Counted from the first letter of the stretch, positions 49,779-61,425 are shown. The stretch is 64,000 nucleotides of DNA from an uncultured Bacteroidia bacterium (GCA_902784435.1 CACZUR010000006.1:28727-92726); one strand, 5' to 3'. Notes: generated by a model not told the origin, from the sequence alone. Numbers and translations: made by a program.

Positions 49779-50954
49779 TTTGAAACAGCCCCCGACCGCA
49801 GGGGCACCGAAAGCGTAAAGTGGGACCTGTATCCCGGAACCCTTCCCCTGTGGGTGGCCGACATGGACTTCCCCGCCGCCCCGGAAATTCTGGAAGCCCT
49901 TCGCCGGCGCCTGGACCACGGTGTCTTTGGCTATGAACTCATTCCGGACGATTACTACACCTGCATGGACCGCTGGTTCACTCAAAGGCATGGGTGGAAA
50001 GGGATAGGCCGAAGCACCATCGTGCCCACCACCGGCGTCATTGCCGCCTATTCCGCCGCCATCAAGGCCACCACCCGGCCCGGCGGCAAGGTGCTGGTGA
50101 TGACCCCCTGCTACAACGCCTTCTTCCCCGCCATCCGCAACAACAAGTGCGAGCAGCTGGAAAGCCCCCTGAAATTTGACGGCAAGCAGTACATCGTGGA
50201 CTGGGACGACTTCGAGCGCAAGTGCCGGGAGGCCGATGTCTTCCTGCTGTGCAACCCCCACAACCCCGTGGGACGTGTCTGGACGCGGGAGGAACTGCTG
50301 CTGATGGCCACCATCTGCGAGCGCAACGGCGTGTTCGTGGTTTCGGACGAAATCCACTGCGAACTCACTTACCCGGGCCACGACTACACGCCCTGGGCCA
50401 CGCTCCCGGAAGCCTTTGTCAGGCGCTCGGTCACCTGCTTCTCCCCCACCAAGAGCTTCAACCTGGCCGGCATCCAGATAGCCAACATCTATGCGGCCGA
50501 TCCGGATGTCCTGGCCAAGATGGACCGGGCCATCAACGACAACGAATGCTGCGACGTGAACGTGTTCGGCGTCGCGGCCCTGAAAGCCGCCTACAGCCAG
50601 GGCGGACCCTGGCTGGACGCCCTGCGGCAATACCTGTATCACAACGCCCGTACGGTGTCCTGTTTCCTGGAGGACGAAATGCCCCAGGTGAACGTACCCC
50701 CGCTGGAAGGCACCTACCTGATGTGGCTGGACTGCCGCGCCCTGGCAGGGCCGGACCAGCCGCTGGAGGGCCTGAGCGAGCGCTTCGGCCGGCACCTGAG
50801 GGAAAAGCACGGCCTCACCCTGAGCGACGGCAGCATTTACGGCGCCGCCGGCGAAGGTTTCATGCGGCTGAACATCGCCTGCCCCCGGACCCGCCTGCTG
50901 GACGCCCTGCAGCGGTTCCAGGAGGGGTGGAACAGCTTTCAAGCCGTAGAGTAA
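49767..50954 (+). CDS. MalY/PatB-family PLP-dependent C-S lyase / aminotransferase
   Basis: A 395-residue fold-type I PLP enzyme. The N-terminus has SVKWDLYPGTLPLWVADMDF, the MalY/PatB signature. Later come STIVPTTGVIAAYSAAIKA, LLCNPHNPVGRVW, VVSDEIHCELTYPGH and the PLP-lysine motif CFSPTKSFNLAGIQIAN (Lys229). Members act as cystathionine beta-lyase-like enzymes that release thiol, pyruvate and ammonia. ATG 49767 is at the start of homology and inside the second copy of the 34-bp duplication. The upstream open frame to 49530 is a shadow of the DUF3737 gene. Co-transcribed with DUF3737. Confidence 0.92.
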   Translation: MEYNFETAPDRRGTESVKWDLYPGTLPLWVADMDFPAAPEILEALRRRLDHGVFGYELIPDDYYTCMDRWFTQRHGWKGIGRSTIVPTTGVIAAYSAAIKATTRPGGKVLVMTPCYNAFFPAIRNNKCEQLESPLKFDGKQYIVDWDDFERKCREADVFLLCNPHNPVGRVWTREELLLMATICERNGVFVVSDEIHCELTYPGHDYTPWATLPEAFVRRSVTCFSPTKSFNLAGIQIANIYAADPDVLAKMDRAINDNECCDVNVFGVAALKAAYSQGGPWLDALRQYLYHNARTVSCFLEDEMPQVNVPPLEGTYLMWLDCRALAGPDQPLEGLSERFGRHLREKHGLTLSDGSIYGAAGEGFMRLNIACPRTRLLDALQRFQEGWNSFQAVE

Positions 50955-50987
50955 AACAACTGACGATAAACATATAAGTCATAAGTT

Positions 50988-53900
50988 ATGAAACACTTAC
51001 TTTCACGCTTAAGGAGCCTGTCGGCACAGGCCATCCTGCTTATGGCCGCCGGCGCACTGCTCATCACCGCCTGCGGGCCCAAAAAGAAGGCCGTCACGCC
51101 GTCGGCCCAGGATTATGCCAACTATGTGAAGGCTTACACCGGAGGAATCGTCACCGACGATACGCCTATCCGCATAGAACTGGCCGAAGACGCCCTGGAG
51201 CAGCCCGCCGAGGGCCTGTTCAGCTTCAAGCCGGCCGTGAAGGGCAGCATCCAGTGGAACAACACCCAGTCCGTGTCCTTTGTCCCGGAAGAGGGCCAGC
51301 TCAGGCCCGGCCTGGTGTACCAGGTGACCTTCGCCCTGAACAAGGTGCTGCCGGACGCCCCCGCCCAGTTCCCCTTCAGCATCACCGTGAAGGGCCGGCA
51401 GGAAGCCCAGGCCGCCGTGGAACCTGAGCCGGACAACGGCCAGCCGTTCCGGGTGGTATCGGCCAGCCTGCAGGGAGACTGCATTGACCTGGAACTGAGC
51501 CAGGCCCCGTCCAACGCCGCCAACAAGGGCATGATCGAACTCAGCGGCGTGTCCCGGAGCTATGTCCAGGTGCAGGACAAAAACGTGAAAGTGCACTTTG
51601 AAGGCCGGAAGGGTGACATGACCCTGACCCTGGACAGCGGCCTCAAGAGCGTGGAAGGCCTTGCCCTGGGAGAAAGCTTCTGCAAAGTATTTGCAGAGGA
51701 AGAAGAGAAGCCGGCCGTGGAGATTCCCATCAAGGGCAACATCCTCCCGGACAAGCAGGCCCTCATCCTTCCCTTCCGGGCCGTGAACCTGGACGCCGTG
51801 GAACTGCGGATTATCAAGATCTATGAGAACAACATCCTGATGTACCTGCAGGACAACGACCTGGGCGGCGACGTAAGCCTCAAGCGCAGCGGCCGCCTGG
51901 TGTACAAAGGCGACATTCCCCTGGACAGCAGCAAGGACCTGCACCAGTGGAACACCCACAGCGTAGACCTGAGCGGCCTGTTCAAGCAGGAGCCCGGCGC
52001 CATCTACCGCATCCGCATCAACTTCCGGCAGGACCAGAGCCTTTGGGGCGGCAAACAGCCCCGTCAGGTGCTCCAGAGCCCGTCCGGAAAGCCCTCCAAG
52101 GCCGATGACGCCATGTGGGACACCCCGGACTCCTACTGGTGGGAAAGCTACATAGACTGGGAAAACTACGACTGGGAGGAGACCGATGACCCTTCCAAAC
52201 CTTCTTATTATATGGAGAGCGAGCGCTTCCCGGCCATCCAGCTCATGAGCAGCGACATCGGCCTTCTGGCCGAATATGCCGGCGGCAAGGACCTCTGGGT
52301 GGCGGCCACAGACCTCATTACCGCCAAACCCCTCTCCGGCGCCAGCCTGGAAGTATTTGACTACCAGCTGCAAAGCATCGGCAAGGGCAAGACCGGCAGC
52401 AACGGCATGGCCACGCTGGAAGTGTCCCGCAAGCCTTTCGCCGTGGTGGCCAAGGCCGGCGGAAGCACCTCTTACCTGAAAGTGACCAGCGGTAATGAGC
52501 GTTCCCTGAGCCGCTTCGATGTGGGCGGCGAGGTGCTGCAGCAGGGCGTGAAAGCCTTCATCTACGGCGAGCGCGGCGTGTGGCGCCCCGGCGATACCCT
52601 GCACGTGACCGCCCTGGTGGCAGACCGCAGCAAGAACCTCCCGGCCGCCCATCCCGCCACGCTGGAAGTGTACACCCCGGAAGGCCAGTTCTACAGCAAA
52701 CTCACCCGCAAGGGCGTGGACGGCTTCTATCAGTACGACATCCCCACCCGGGCCGATGACCCCACCGGCTACTGGAACGCCTACCTGAAAGTGGGCGGCA
52801 GCAGCTTCCACAAGACCCTGCATGTGGAAACCGTGAAGCCCAACCGGCTCAAGATCCAGACCTCCCTCGCAGACCTTCCGCTCCTGCAGGCCGGCCAGAC
52901 CGTAAAGGTGTACAACAGCGCCACCTGGCTGTCCGGCGGTCCCGCCTCCAACTTCCCGGTGCGGGCCCAGATTACCATCCGCAAAGCCGGCGGCAGCCCC
53001 TTCAAGGGCTTCGAGCAGTATAGCTTCTACCAGCCCCAGAGCCAGTTCTCCTCCCAGGAACAGGAACTCTTCAGCGGCCGCCTGGACGGCAACGGAGAAC
53101 TGAACGCCCAGTTCCAGCTGCCGGAGACGGACCAGGCCCCCGGCATGCTGCAGGCCTTCGTGGTCACCTCCGTAGAGGAACCCGGCGGTGACGAAAGCTT
53201 CACCACCCAGACCCTTCCCTATTCGCCCTACAGCGCCTACGTGGGCGTCCGCGTACCGGAAGGCGACTATCTGGAAACGGACAAGGAACACAGCTTCCAG
53301 ATTGCGGTGGTGGGCCCGGACGGCAAGCGCCTGAGCGGCCACAAAGTGGACTACATCGTGTTCAAGACCGGTTGGAACTGGTGGCTGGACAGCAGCGGCG
53401 AAGACCTGGCCGCCTATGTGAACGGCTCCAACGTGCAGCAGGTGAAGAGCGGAACGCTCACCCCCGGCAAGGCCGATGCCACGTTCAGCTTCAAAGAAAC
53501 GTATCCCAACTGGGGCAACTACCTGGTGCTGGCCCGGGACCGCCAGAGCGGCCACGTGAGCGGCGCCTCCTTCACCATAGACTGGCCGGATTACGCGGGC
53601 CGTGCGGGCCGGCGGGACCCGGAAGCCCTGACCATGCTCAGTTTCTCCACCGACAAGCCTTCCTACCGGGTGGGCGACAAAGCCACCGTGTACATCCCCG
53701 CCGCTCCCGGCGGCCAGGCCCTGGTTTCCGTGGAGAACGCCGGCGGCGTGCTGTCCCGCGAGTGGGTGAGCACCTCGGACAAGGATACGCCCTGGCAGTT
53801 TACCATCGGCGAGGAAATGGCGCCCAATGTGTATGTGCACCTGACGCTGGTGCAGCCTTACGGCGCCGTGAAGAACGACCTCCCGCTGCGCCTGTTCGGC

Positions 53901-56114
53901 GTGCAGAAGGTGAAAGTGGAGAACCCCGGCTCGCACCTGGAACCCGTGGTGCAGCTGCCGGATGTGATTCATCCCGAAGAACCGTTCCTGGTGAAGATTT
54001 CGGAGAAAAACGGCAAGCCCATGACCTATACGCTGGCCATCGTGGACGAGGGCCTGCTGGACCTCACGGCCTTCAAGACGCCGGATCCCTGGAGCAAGAT
54101 GTACCGCGACGAGGCCCTGGGCGTGACCACCTGGGACCTGTACGACCAGGTGATCGGGGCCTATGGCGGCGTGCTGTCGCCGCTGGCAGCCATCGGCGGT
54201 GACGAAGATGCCCTGCGCAGCGCGCGCAAGGACAACCGCTTCAATCCCGTGGTGCTGTTCCGTGCGCCCAAGACGCTGGAAAAGGGCACCGACATCCTCA
54301 AGCTGCAGCTTCCCATGTACGTGGGCAGCGTGCGCCTGATGCTCATCGCCGGCCACGAAGGCGCCTACGGCAACGCAGAGAAAACCGTCCCCGTGCAGAA
54401 TCCGCTCATGGTGGTGACCACCCTGCCGCGGGTGCTGGGCTGCGGAGAGGAGACATCGGCCGTGGTGAACGTATTCGCCATGGAGAAAGGCCTGGGACAG
54501 GCTTCCGTGACGGTCAAGGCCGACGGCCCCCTGAGCGGCGGCGGCACCCAGACCCTGAAACTGGACGGCGAGAGCGGCGTGCTTCGCTTCCCGCTGAAAG
54601 CATCTGACGCAGAGGGTGTTGCGCACGTGACCATATCGGCGAGCGGCGGCGGACACAAGGCCGGCGAAACCATCGCCCTGGAAGTGGTGAACCCCAACCC
54701 TGCCATTACCAATGTAGAGCGCCTCACCCTGGTGAAGGGCGCCGCGCAGGAGGTGAAGGGCCATACGCTGCAGCTGGCGGCCTTCCCGGCCGTGGATGTG
54801 CGGCAGATGTTCCTCCAGATGAAGAACTACCCCTACAACTGCGGCGAGCAGCTGAGCGCCCGCGGCATCACCTTCCTGAACCTGCTGCCGCTGCTGCCGG
54901 AGGCCGATGCCGCCGATGCCAGGGCCCTGATTCCGGATCTGATCAATAAACTGTACTCCCGGCAGGGGGCCGACGGCGGCTTCGCCTATTGGGAAGGCGG
55001 CAAGTCGGATACCTGGGTTTCCTCGATGGCCGGCCTCTTCCTCACGCAGGCTTCCAAATCCGGTTTCGAGGTGAATGCCGGCGTGCTCAAACGCTGGAGG
55101 GACTACCAGAAAAAGATGAGCCAGGTGTTCCGCGTGGCCGGCGACAACTTCTTCCCGCAGCTGGACGAGGCCTTCCGCCTGTATGTGCAGGCCATGGACG
55201 GCAACGCCAACCTCTCGGGTATGAACCGCCTGAAGGAAGCCGCTTCGCTGGGGCAGCAGGCCCGCTGGATGCTCTCCAGCGCCTATGCCCTGAGCGGCAA
55301 GGCCTCCCTGGCCCAGAGCCTGCTGGACGGCGCCGCCCGCGAATTCCCGGAATACGAGCCCGACATGCTCACGTACGGCACTTCGACCCGTGACCTGGCC
55401 CTGGCCGTGGAAGCCATGGCCCTGAACGGACGCGTGGCCGATGCCATCGCCCTGGCCCAGGACCTCCCGTCCAGAATCTATTCCACACAGGAAACGGCCT
55501 TTACGGCCCTGGCCCTGGGACGGCTGGCCGGCAAGACCGGACAGGCCGTTCACGCCAAGGTGGGTACGGCCGATATTGCCTCGGCAGCCTCCATGGTGGC
55601 CGTGCCGCTGACGGGCAGCGTGAAGGTGCAGAACCTCTCTGACGGGCCGCTGTACGCCACGGTACTCAGCGAATCCCGCGAGGGCGCACGGGCTGCGGCC
55701 GCCAACGGGCTGCAACTGTCCGTGAGTTACCTGGACGAGAAGGGCGCACCGGTGAATCCCGCCTCCCTGGAGCAGGGAACGCGCTTTACCGCCCGCCTGA
55801 AGGTCACCGGACATGCTACGCGGTCCTTCGCCAACCTGGCCCTGTCCATGGCCATCCCTTCCGGCTGGGAAATCCTGAACGAGCGCCTGCTGGGCGGTGC
55901 CGCGGAAGACGGCTACGACCACAAGGACATCCGGGACAAACGGGTGGACTGGTTCTTCGGCCTGCCCGCCGGACGCTCCAAGACGTTCACCGTGCAGCTG
56001 AGGGCCGCCTATCCCGGCACCTACGTACTGCCTGCGGCCGTGTGTGAGAACATGTACGATCCGGCCGTGAACGCCAGCACCGCCACCGGCAAGGCTGTGG
56101 TAGCGGCTCGATGA
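50988..56114 (+). CDS. alpha-2-macroglobulin lipoprotein with intact thioester (YfhM-type)
   Basis: A 1708-residue lipoprotein (lipobox ITAC, Cys29) facing the periplasm. MG-type beta-domains include FIYGERGVWRPGDTLHVTAL and FSTDKPSYRVGDKATVYIP. The bait-like and receptor-side region contains LAIVDEGLLDLTAFKTPDPW. The thioester motif is NYPYNCGEQLSARG (Cys1285, Gln1288), followed by an alpha/alpha barrel (GGFAYWEGGKSDTWVSSMAG). Bacterial proteins of this type trap proteases that breach the outer membrane. The ATGA overlap with pbpC reproduces the yfhM-pbpC pair of proteobacteria: protease trap plus peptidoglycan repair. No clear promoter in the 33-bp gap after the PLP gene. Confidence 0.95.
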   Translation: MKHLLSRLRSLSAQAILLMAAGALLITACGPKKKAVTPSAQDYANYVKAYTGGIVTDDTPIRIELAEDALEQPAEGLFSFKPAVKGSIQWNNTQSVSFVPEEGQLRPGLVYQVTFALNKVLPDAPAQFPFSITVKGRQEAQAAVEPEPDNGQPFRVVSASLQGDCIDLELSQAPSNAANKGMIELSGVSRSYVQVQDKNVKVHFEGRKGDMTLTLDSGLKSVEGLALGESFCKVFAEEEEKPAVEIPIKGNILPDKQALILPFRAVNLDAVELRIIKIYENNILMYLQDNDLGGDVSLKRSGRLVYKGDIPLDSSKDLHQWNTHSVDLSGLFKQEPGAIYRIRINFRQDQSLWGGKQPRQVLQSPSGKPSKADDAMWDTPDSYWWESYIDWENYDWEETDDPSKPSYYMESERFPAIQLMSSDIGLLAEYAGGKDLWVAATDLITAKPLSGASLEVFDYQLQSIGKGKTGSNGMATLEVSRKPFAVVAKAGGSTSYLKVTSGNERSLSRFDVGGEVLQQGVKAFIYGERGVWRPGDTLHVTALVADRSKNLPAAHPATLEVYTPEGQFYSKLTRKGVDGFYQYDIPTRADDPTGYWNAYLKVGGSSFHKTLHVETVKPNRLKIQTSLADLPLLQAGQTVKVYNSATWLSGGPASNFPVRAQITIRKAGGSPFKGFEQYSFYQPQSQFSSQEQELFSGRLDGNGELNAQFQLPETDQAPGMLQAFVVTSVEEPGGDESFTTQTLPYSPYSAYVGVRVPEGDYLETDKEHSFQIAVVGPDGKRLSGHKVDYIVFKTGWNWWLDSSGEDLAAYVNGSNVQQVKSGTLTPGKADATFSFKETYPNWGNYLVLARDRQSGHVSGASFTIDWPDYAGRAGRRDPEALTMLSFSTDKPSYRVGDKATVYIPAAPGGQALVSVENAGGVLSREWVSTSDKDTPWQFTIGEEMAPNVYVHLTLVQPYGAVKNDLPLRLFGVQKVKVENPGSHLEPVVQLPDVIHPEEPFLVKISEKNGKPMTYTLAIVDEGLLDLTAFKTPDPWSKMYRDEALGVTTWDLYDQVIGAYGGVLSPLAAIGGDEDALRSARKDNRFNPVVLFRAPKTLEKGTDILKLQLPMYVGSVRLMLIAGHEGAYGNAEKTVPVQNPLMVVTTLPRVLGCGEETSAVVNVFAMEKGLGQASVTVKADGPLSGGGTQTLKLDGESGVLRFPLKASDAEGVAHVTISASGGGHKAGETIALEVVNPNPAITNVERLTLVKGAAQEVKGHTLQLAAFPAVDVRQMFLQMKNYPYNCGEQLSARGITFLNLLPLLPEADAADARALIPDLINKLYSRQGADGGFAYWEGGKSDTWVSSMAGLFLTQASKSGFEVNAGVLKRWRDYQKKMSQVFRVAGDNFFPQLDEAFRLYVQAMDGNANLSGMNRLKEAASLGQQARWMLSSAYALSGKASLAQSLLDGAAREFPEYEPDMLTYGTSTRDLALAVEAMALNGRVADAIALAQDLPSRIYSTQETAFTALALGRLAGKTGQAVHAKVGTADIASAASMVAVPLTGSVKVQNLSDGPLYATVLSESREGARAAAANGLQLSVSYLDEKGAPVNPASLEQGTRFTARLKVTGHATRSFANLALSMAIPSGWEILNERLLGGAAEDGYDHKDIRDKRVDWFFGLPAGRSKTFTVQLRAAYPGTYVLPAAVCENMYDPAVNASTATGKAVVAAR

Positions 56115-58408
56115 GCCGTGCCATGCACATGACTGCCCGAATCCGTGCACTGGGGGCCCGCCTGGGCCGTGCGGTGCGCGGATTTGGGCTTTTGAGTGCA
56201 CGGCGGTGGTGGCTGTGGGGGCTGGCGGCGCTGCTGCTGGCATGGCTGTGCTGTCTGCCCCGGCAACTGTTCAAGGGCGTATCCTATTCTACGGTGGTGG
56301 AAAGCGCCGAGGGAGAGCTCCTGGGCGCACGCATCGCGGCCGACGGCCAGTGGCGCTTTCCGCCCTCCGACACCGTGCCGGAGCGTTTTGCCACGGCGCT
56401 GGTGCAGTTTGAGGACCGGCATTTCTGGTGGCACCCCGGCGTGGACCCGGGGGCGCTGGTGCGGGCCACTGTAGACAATCTGCGGAGCGGCCATGTGGTG
56501 AGCGGCGGCAGCACCCTCACCATGCAGGTGATGCGCCTGTCCCGCCAGCGGGAACGCAACCTGTGGCAGAAAATGATCGAAGCGGTGCAGGCCACGCGCC
56601 TGGAACTGCGGTATAGCAAAAAACAGATTTTGGCCCTGTATGCCTCCCACGCGCCCTTCGGGGGCAATGTGGTGGGGTTGGAGGCCGCTGCGTGGCGGTA
56701 CTTCGGCCGGCCGGCTTCGGAGCTGTCCTGGGGTGAGGCCGCCACCCTGGCCGTTCTTCCCAATGCGCCGGCGTCCCTGCATCTGAGCCGGGGCCGGGAC
56801 CAGCTGCTGGCCAAACGCAACCGGCTGCTCAGGCGGTTGCTGGAGCACGGGGACCTGTCGGCCGAAAGCTTTGAAGCGGCCTTGGAAGAACCCCTGCCGG
56901 AGGCACCGCTGCCCCTGCCGTCCTGGGCATCGCACTATGTGGAGCGCTGCCCCAGGGGCGTGCGGACGCGTTCTTCGCTGTCCTTCCCTGTACAGAAAGC
57001 CGTGGAAGAGGCGGTGAACCGGCGCTCCGACGCCCTGGCCCTGGAAGGCATTGCCGACATGGCCGCGGTGGTCATCGACAACGCCAGCGGTACGGTGCTG
57101 GCCTATGTGGGGAATGCCTCCCCCGAGCGGGAAAGGCCCGGGCGGCAGGTGGATATTGCATCGGCCCCGCGCAGTACCGGCAGCATCCTGAAGCCGTTCC
57201 TGTATGCCGCCGCCCTGCAGGAGGGCGTTATCCTGCCCCGGACGCTGCTGCCGGACATTCCGGTGAATCTGGGCGGCTTTGCGCCCCAGAACTTCGACCG
57301 GCAGTTCTACGGCGCCGTCCCCGCCAACGAGGCCCTGGCCCGTTCCCTGAACGTGCCGTCAGTGTTCCTCCTGCGGGCCTACGGCGTGCCCAAATTCCAC
57401 GCCCTGCTGCAGGCCGCCGGGCTCACCACCCTGCCCCGGGAGCCCCACCACTACGGCCTGTCCCTGATCCTGGGCGGCGGCGAGGGCCGCCTGGACGAAA
57501 TCACGGCGGCGTACGCGGCGATGGTGCGGGCGTATGGCGACGCCGTCTCCGGCACCTCCCGTCCTTTGCCTGATTCCTGGAGCGCGGTGGCATCGGCCTG
57601 TCCCATCACGGAGCCGCTGGCGTTGTGGTATACGTTCGAGGCGCTGAAGGAGGTGAATCGGCCCGACGAACTGGACTGGCGGCTCATCCATTCCGTCAGG
57701 AAGGCCGCCTGGAAGACCGGCACCAGCTACGGATTCCGCGACGCCTGGGCCGTGGGCATGACCCCGGAATATACTATAGGTGTTTGGGCCGGCAACGCCC
57801 AGGGCCAGGGCGTACCGGGCCTCACCGGCGCCCGCACCGCCGGCCCCGTGCTCTTCGACATCCTGAACCTCCTTCCCTACTCCGGCGCCTGGTTCCCGGA
57901 GCCCGATGCCGGGAGCGCGGCGGGTGCGACGGGTGTGGCGGCGGTGTGCACGGATTCCGGGATGCTGGCAGGTCCGGAGTGTCCGGCAGAACAACAGCTC
58001 ATTCCAGTGGCCGGGCTGGACAGCAAACCCTGCAAGTACCACCGCAGCGGCGAATTCGTGCTCACGCCGGCCATGGAGTGGTACTACAAGCCGCATCACC
58101 CCGAATACCGTGGCGCCACGCAAACAGCCGGGGGCGGAAGCCAGCCGATGGAATTCATCTACCCCGCATCCGGGAGCATCCTGCACCTGCCGCGGCAGCT
58201 GAGCGGCCAGGTAGAAGGCGCCGTATTCCGCGTGGCGCACCATCGCTCCGACGCCACCCTGTGGTGGCACCTGGACAACACCTATGTGGGAGAGACCCAC
58301 CTGCTGCACGAGCTGCGCCTGGCCCCCGCCCCGGGGAAACACCACCTGACCGTTGTGGACGAGGATGGCCATACCGCCAGCGTAGCGTTCACCGTGGAAG
58401 GGAACTAG
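56111..58408 (+). CDS. pbpC: penicillin-binding protein 1C
   Basis: A 765-residue bifunctional murein synthase. A transmembrane anchor (WWLWGLAALLLAWLCCL) is followed by the GT51 glycosyltransferase domain with Glu101 in QFEDRHFWWHPGVDPGAL, GGSTLTMQVMRLSR, and YSKKQILALYASHAPFGGN. The transpeptidase domain has SxxK in STGSILKPFLYA (Ser358), SxN in SLNVPSV, and KTGTSYGFRDAWAVG (Lys535). The last ~100 residues are the BiPBP_C beta-domain typical of PBP1C. Translation is coupled to the alpha-2-macroglobulin by ATGA. All catalytic residues are present. Confidence 0.97.
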   Translation: MSRAMHMTARIRALGARLGRAVRGFGLLSARRWWLWGLAALLLAWLCCLPRQLFKGVSYSTVVESAEGELLGARIAADGQWRFPPSDTVPERFATALVQFEDRHFWWHPGVDPGALVRATVDNLRSGHVVSGGSTLTMQVMRLSRQRERNLWQKMIEAVQATRLELRYSKKQILALYASHAPFGGNVVGLEAAAWRYFGRPASELSWGEAATLAVLPNAPASLHLSRGRDQLLAKRNRLLRRLLEHGDLSAESFEAALEEPLPEAPLPLPSWASHYVERCPRGVRTRSSLSFPVQKAVEEAVNRRSDALALEGIADMAAVVIDNASGTVLAYVGNASPERERPGRQVDIASAPRSTGSILKPFLYAAALQEGVILPRTLLPDIPVNLGGFAPQNFDRQFYGAVPANEALARSLNVPSVFLLRAYGVPKFHALLQAAGLTTLPREPHHYGLSLILGGGEGRLDEITAAYAAMVRAYGDAVSGTSRPLPDSWSAVASACPITEPLALWYTFEALKEVNRPDELDWRLIHSVRKAAWKTGTSYGFRDAWAVGMTPEYTIGVWAGNAQGQGVPGLTGARTAGPVLFDILNLLPYSGAWFPEPDAGSAAGATGVAAVCTDSGMLAGPECPAEQQLIPVAGLDSKPCKYHRSGEFVLTPAMEWYYKPHHPEYRGATQTAGGGSQPMEFIYPASGSILHLPRQLSGQVEGAVFRVAHHRSDATLWWHLDNTYVGETHLLHELRLAPAPGKHHLTVVDEDGHTASVAFTVEGN

Positions 58409-58571
58409 CACCGGCCGCCGGGGTTCGGCAGCGGAGGTATGTGCATCGGGCAGGGCGGTACGGCGGGCAGGACGGGATCGCAGGGCCAAAGGCAACGTCT
58501 GCGCAACCGCCTTGGGTAATTTCTGCAAGCCGCATGGCAATCTCTGCGAACCTATGGCAATCTCTGCGAGC

Positions 58572-58711
58572 CACGTTGACGCGAAAACGGCATTCTGTGC
58601 GTTCTACATGTCAACGCGGCAAGGTTTTCCGGCAAAAAGGCCGATTTCGTTGCCACGTTGACGCGAAAACGGCTTTCTGTGCATTCTGCATGTCAACGCG
58701 GCAAGGTTTAG
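58572..58711. repeat. two copies of an 82-bp-spaced hairpin repeat
   Basis: CACGTTGACGCGAAAACGGC at 58573 and 58655, each followed after ~25 nt by CATGTCAACGCGGCAAGGTT. CGTTGAC and GTCAACG pair to form a stem in each copy. Located 165 bp after pbpC. Confidence 0.75.
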
Positions 58712-58731
58712 CGTCAGAGAGTCCGCTTCTA

Positions 58732-59101
58732 TGTACATACCTGGTATGTGCAGTAGCCTGGAGAGGGCTGGCCGGGGTTTCGGGGGAGGTATGTACAGCT
58801 GGAAGGCGCTGGGAGGCCGTTTTCGTGTACATACCTGGTATGTGCAGCGGCTGGGCCGGGGTTTCGGGGGAGGTATGTACAGCTGGAAGGCGCTGGAGGG
58901 CCGTTTTCGTGTACATACCTGGTATGTGCAGCACCCAGGATGGGGTTCCGGCAGAGGTATGTACAGCTGGAACGCGCTGGGAGGCTGTTTCTGTGTACAT
59001 ACCTGGTATGTGCAGCGGCCAGGACGGGGTTCCGGCGGAGGTATGTACAGCCGGAAGGCGCTGGGAGGCCGTTTTCGTGTACATACCTGGTATGTGCAGT
59101 G
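58732..59101. repeat. 84-bp tandem array carrying the 23-bp element in reverse orientation
   Basis: TGTACATACCTGGTATGTGC occurs at 58732, 58826, 58910, 58994 and 59078 (spacings 94, 84, 84, 84). Between copies lie GGTATGTACAGC and GGAAGGCGCTGG. Because 84 is divisible by three, both strands stay open and encode 28-residue repeats such as LHIPGMYT (minus strand), but there is no start signal or signal peptide. No gene is recognised from 58409 to 59475. Confidence 0.88.
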
Positions 59102-59395
59102 GCCTGGACGGGATTGGACGGGGACGGACGGAACCAGAACATGCCAGGATGACCAGGACGGAACCAGAACATGCCAGGGACGAGTTTAGGAGTGGAATGA
59201 ACGCCCCCCGGAATGCGGGTCTCTCCAGGCGCGCTGGATGGAACGCGATCCGTTTTCCCGGCCGATCGATCCGTTTTTCCGGCCGGTTCTGCCAAATTGT
59301 CAGTTTGAATCGAATGGCACATGTGTTGATTGTTTTCAGACGCCTGCCATTCTGAGCCGCCAGTTATTCCGGGCAAAGCGAAGGATCCGGCAGGG

Positions 59396-59460
59396 CAAAC
59401 GCTTAAACCAAACGCTTTAACCAAACGCTTTGAGCAAACACTTTAAACAACCGCTTTAAA
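59396..59460 (+). promoter_or_regulatory. five tandem 13-bp repeats just upstream of groES
   Basis: CAAACGCTTAAAC, CAAACGCTTTAAC, CAAACGCTTTGAG, CAAACACTTTAAA, CAACCGCTTTAAA, back to back, ending 15 bp before the groES ATG. No CIRCE element and no consensus -7 box is seen, so this array is the most conspicuous candidate control region or leader. Confidence 0.6.
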
Positions 59461-59475
59461 CCAAAACACAATATT

Positions 59476-61367
<1,892 letters not shown>

Positions 61368-61388
61368 TAGCAGGCATATATCACTCTC

Positions 61389-61425
61389 AGGAGGCTGTTC
61401 CCAAAGCGGGGGCAGCCTCCTTTTG
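61389..61425 (+). terminator. groESL terminator
   Basis: AGGAGGCTG (61389-61397) pairs with CAGCCTCCT (61413-61421), followed by TTT. The T run overlaps the TTG of the next promoter. Confidence 0.75.

Noticed and set aside
48441-59101. CRISPR array
   Set aside because: The repeats are tandem or nearly contiguous without unique spacers of constant length, and no cas genes are present.
58611-59424. Long frames on both strands through the 84-bp array (28-residue repeats)
   Set aside because: The period is a multiple of three, so all frames stay open; no signal peptide, start context or promoter was found.
59396-59460. CIRCE (HrcA) operator before groES
   Set aside because: TTAGCACTC-N9-GAGTGCTAA is absent; only the 13-bp direct repeats are seen.
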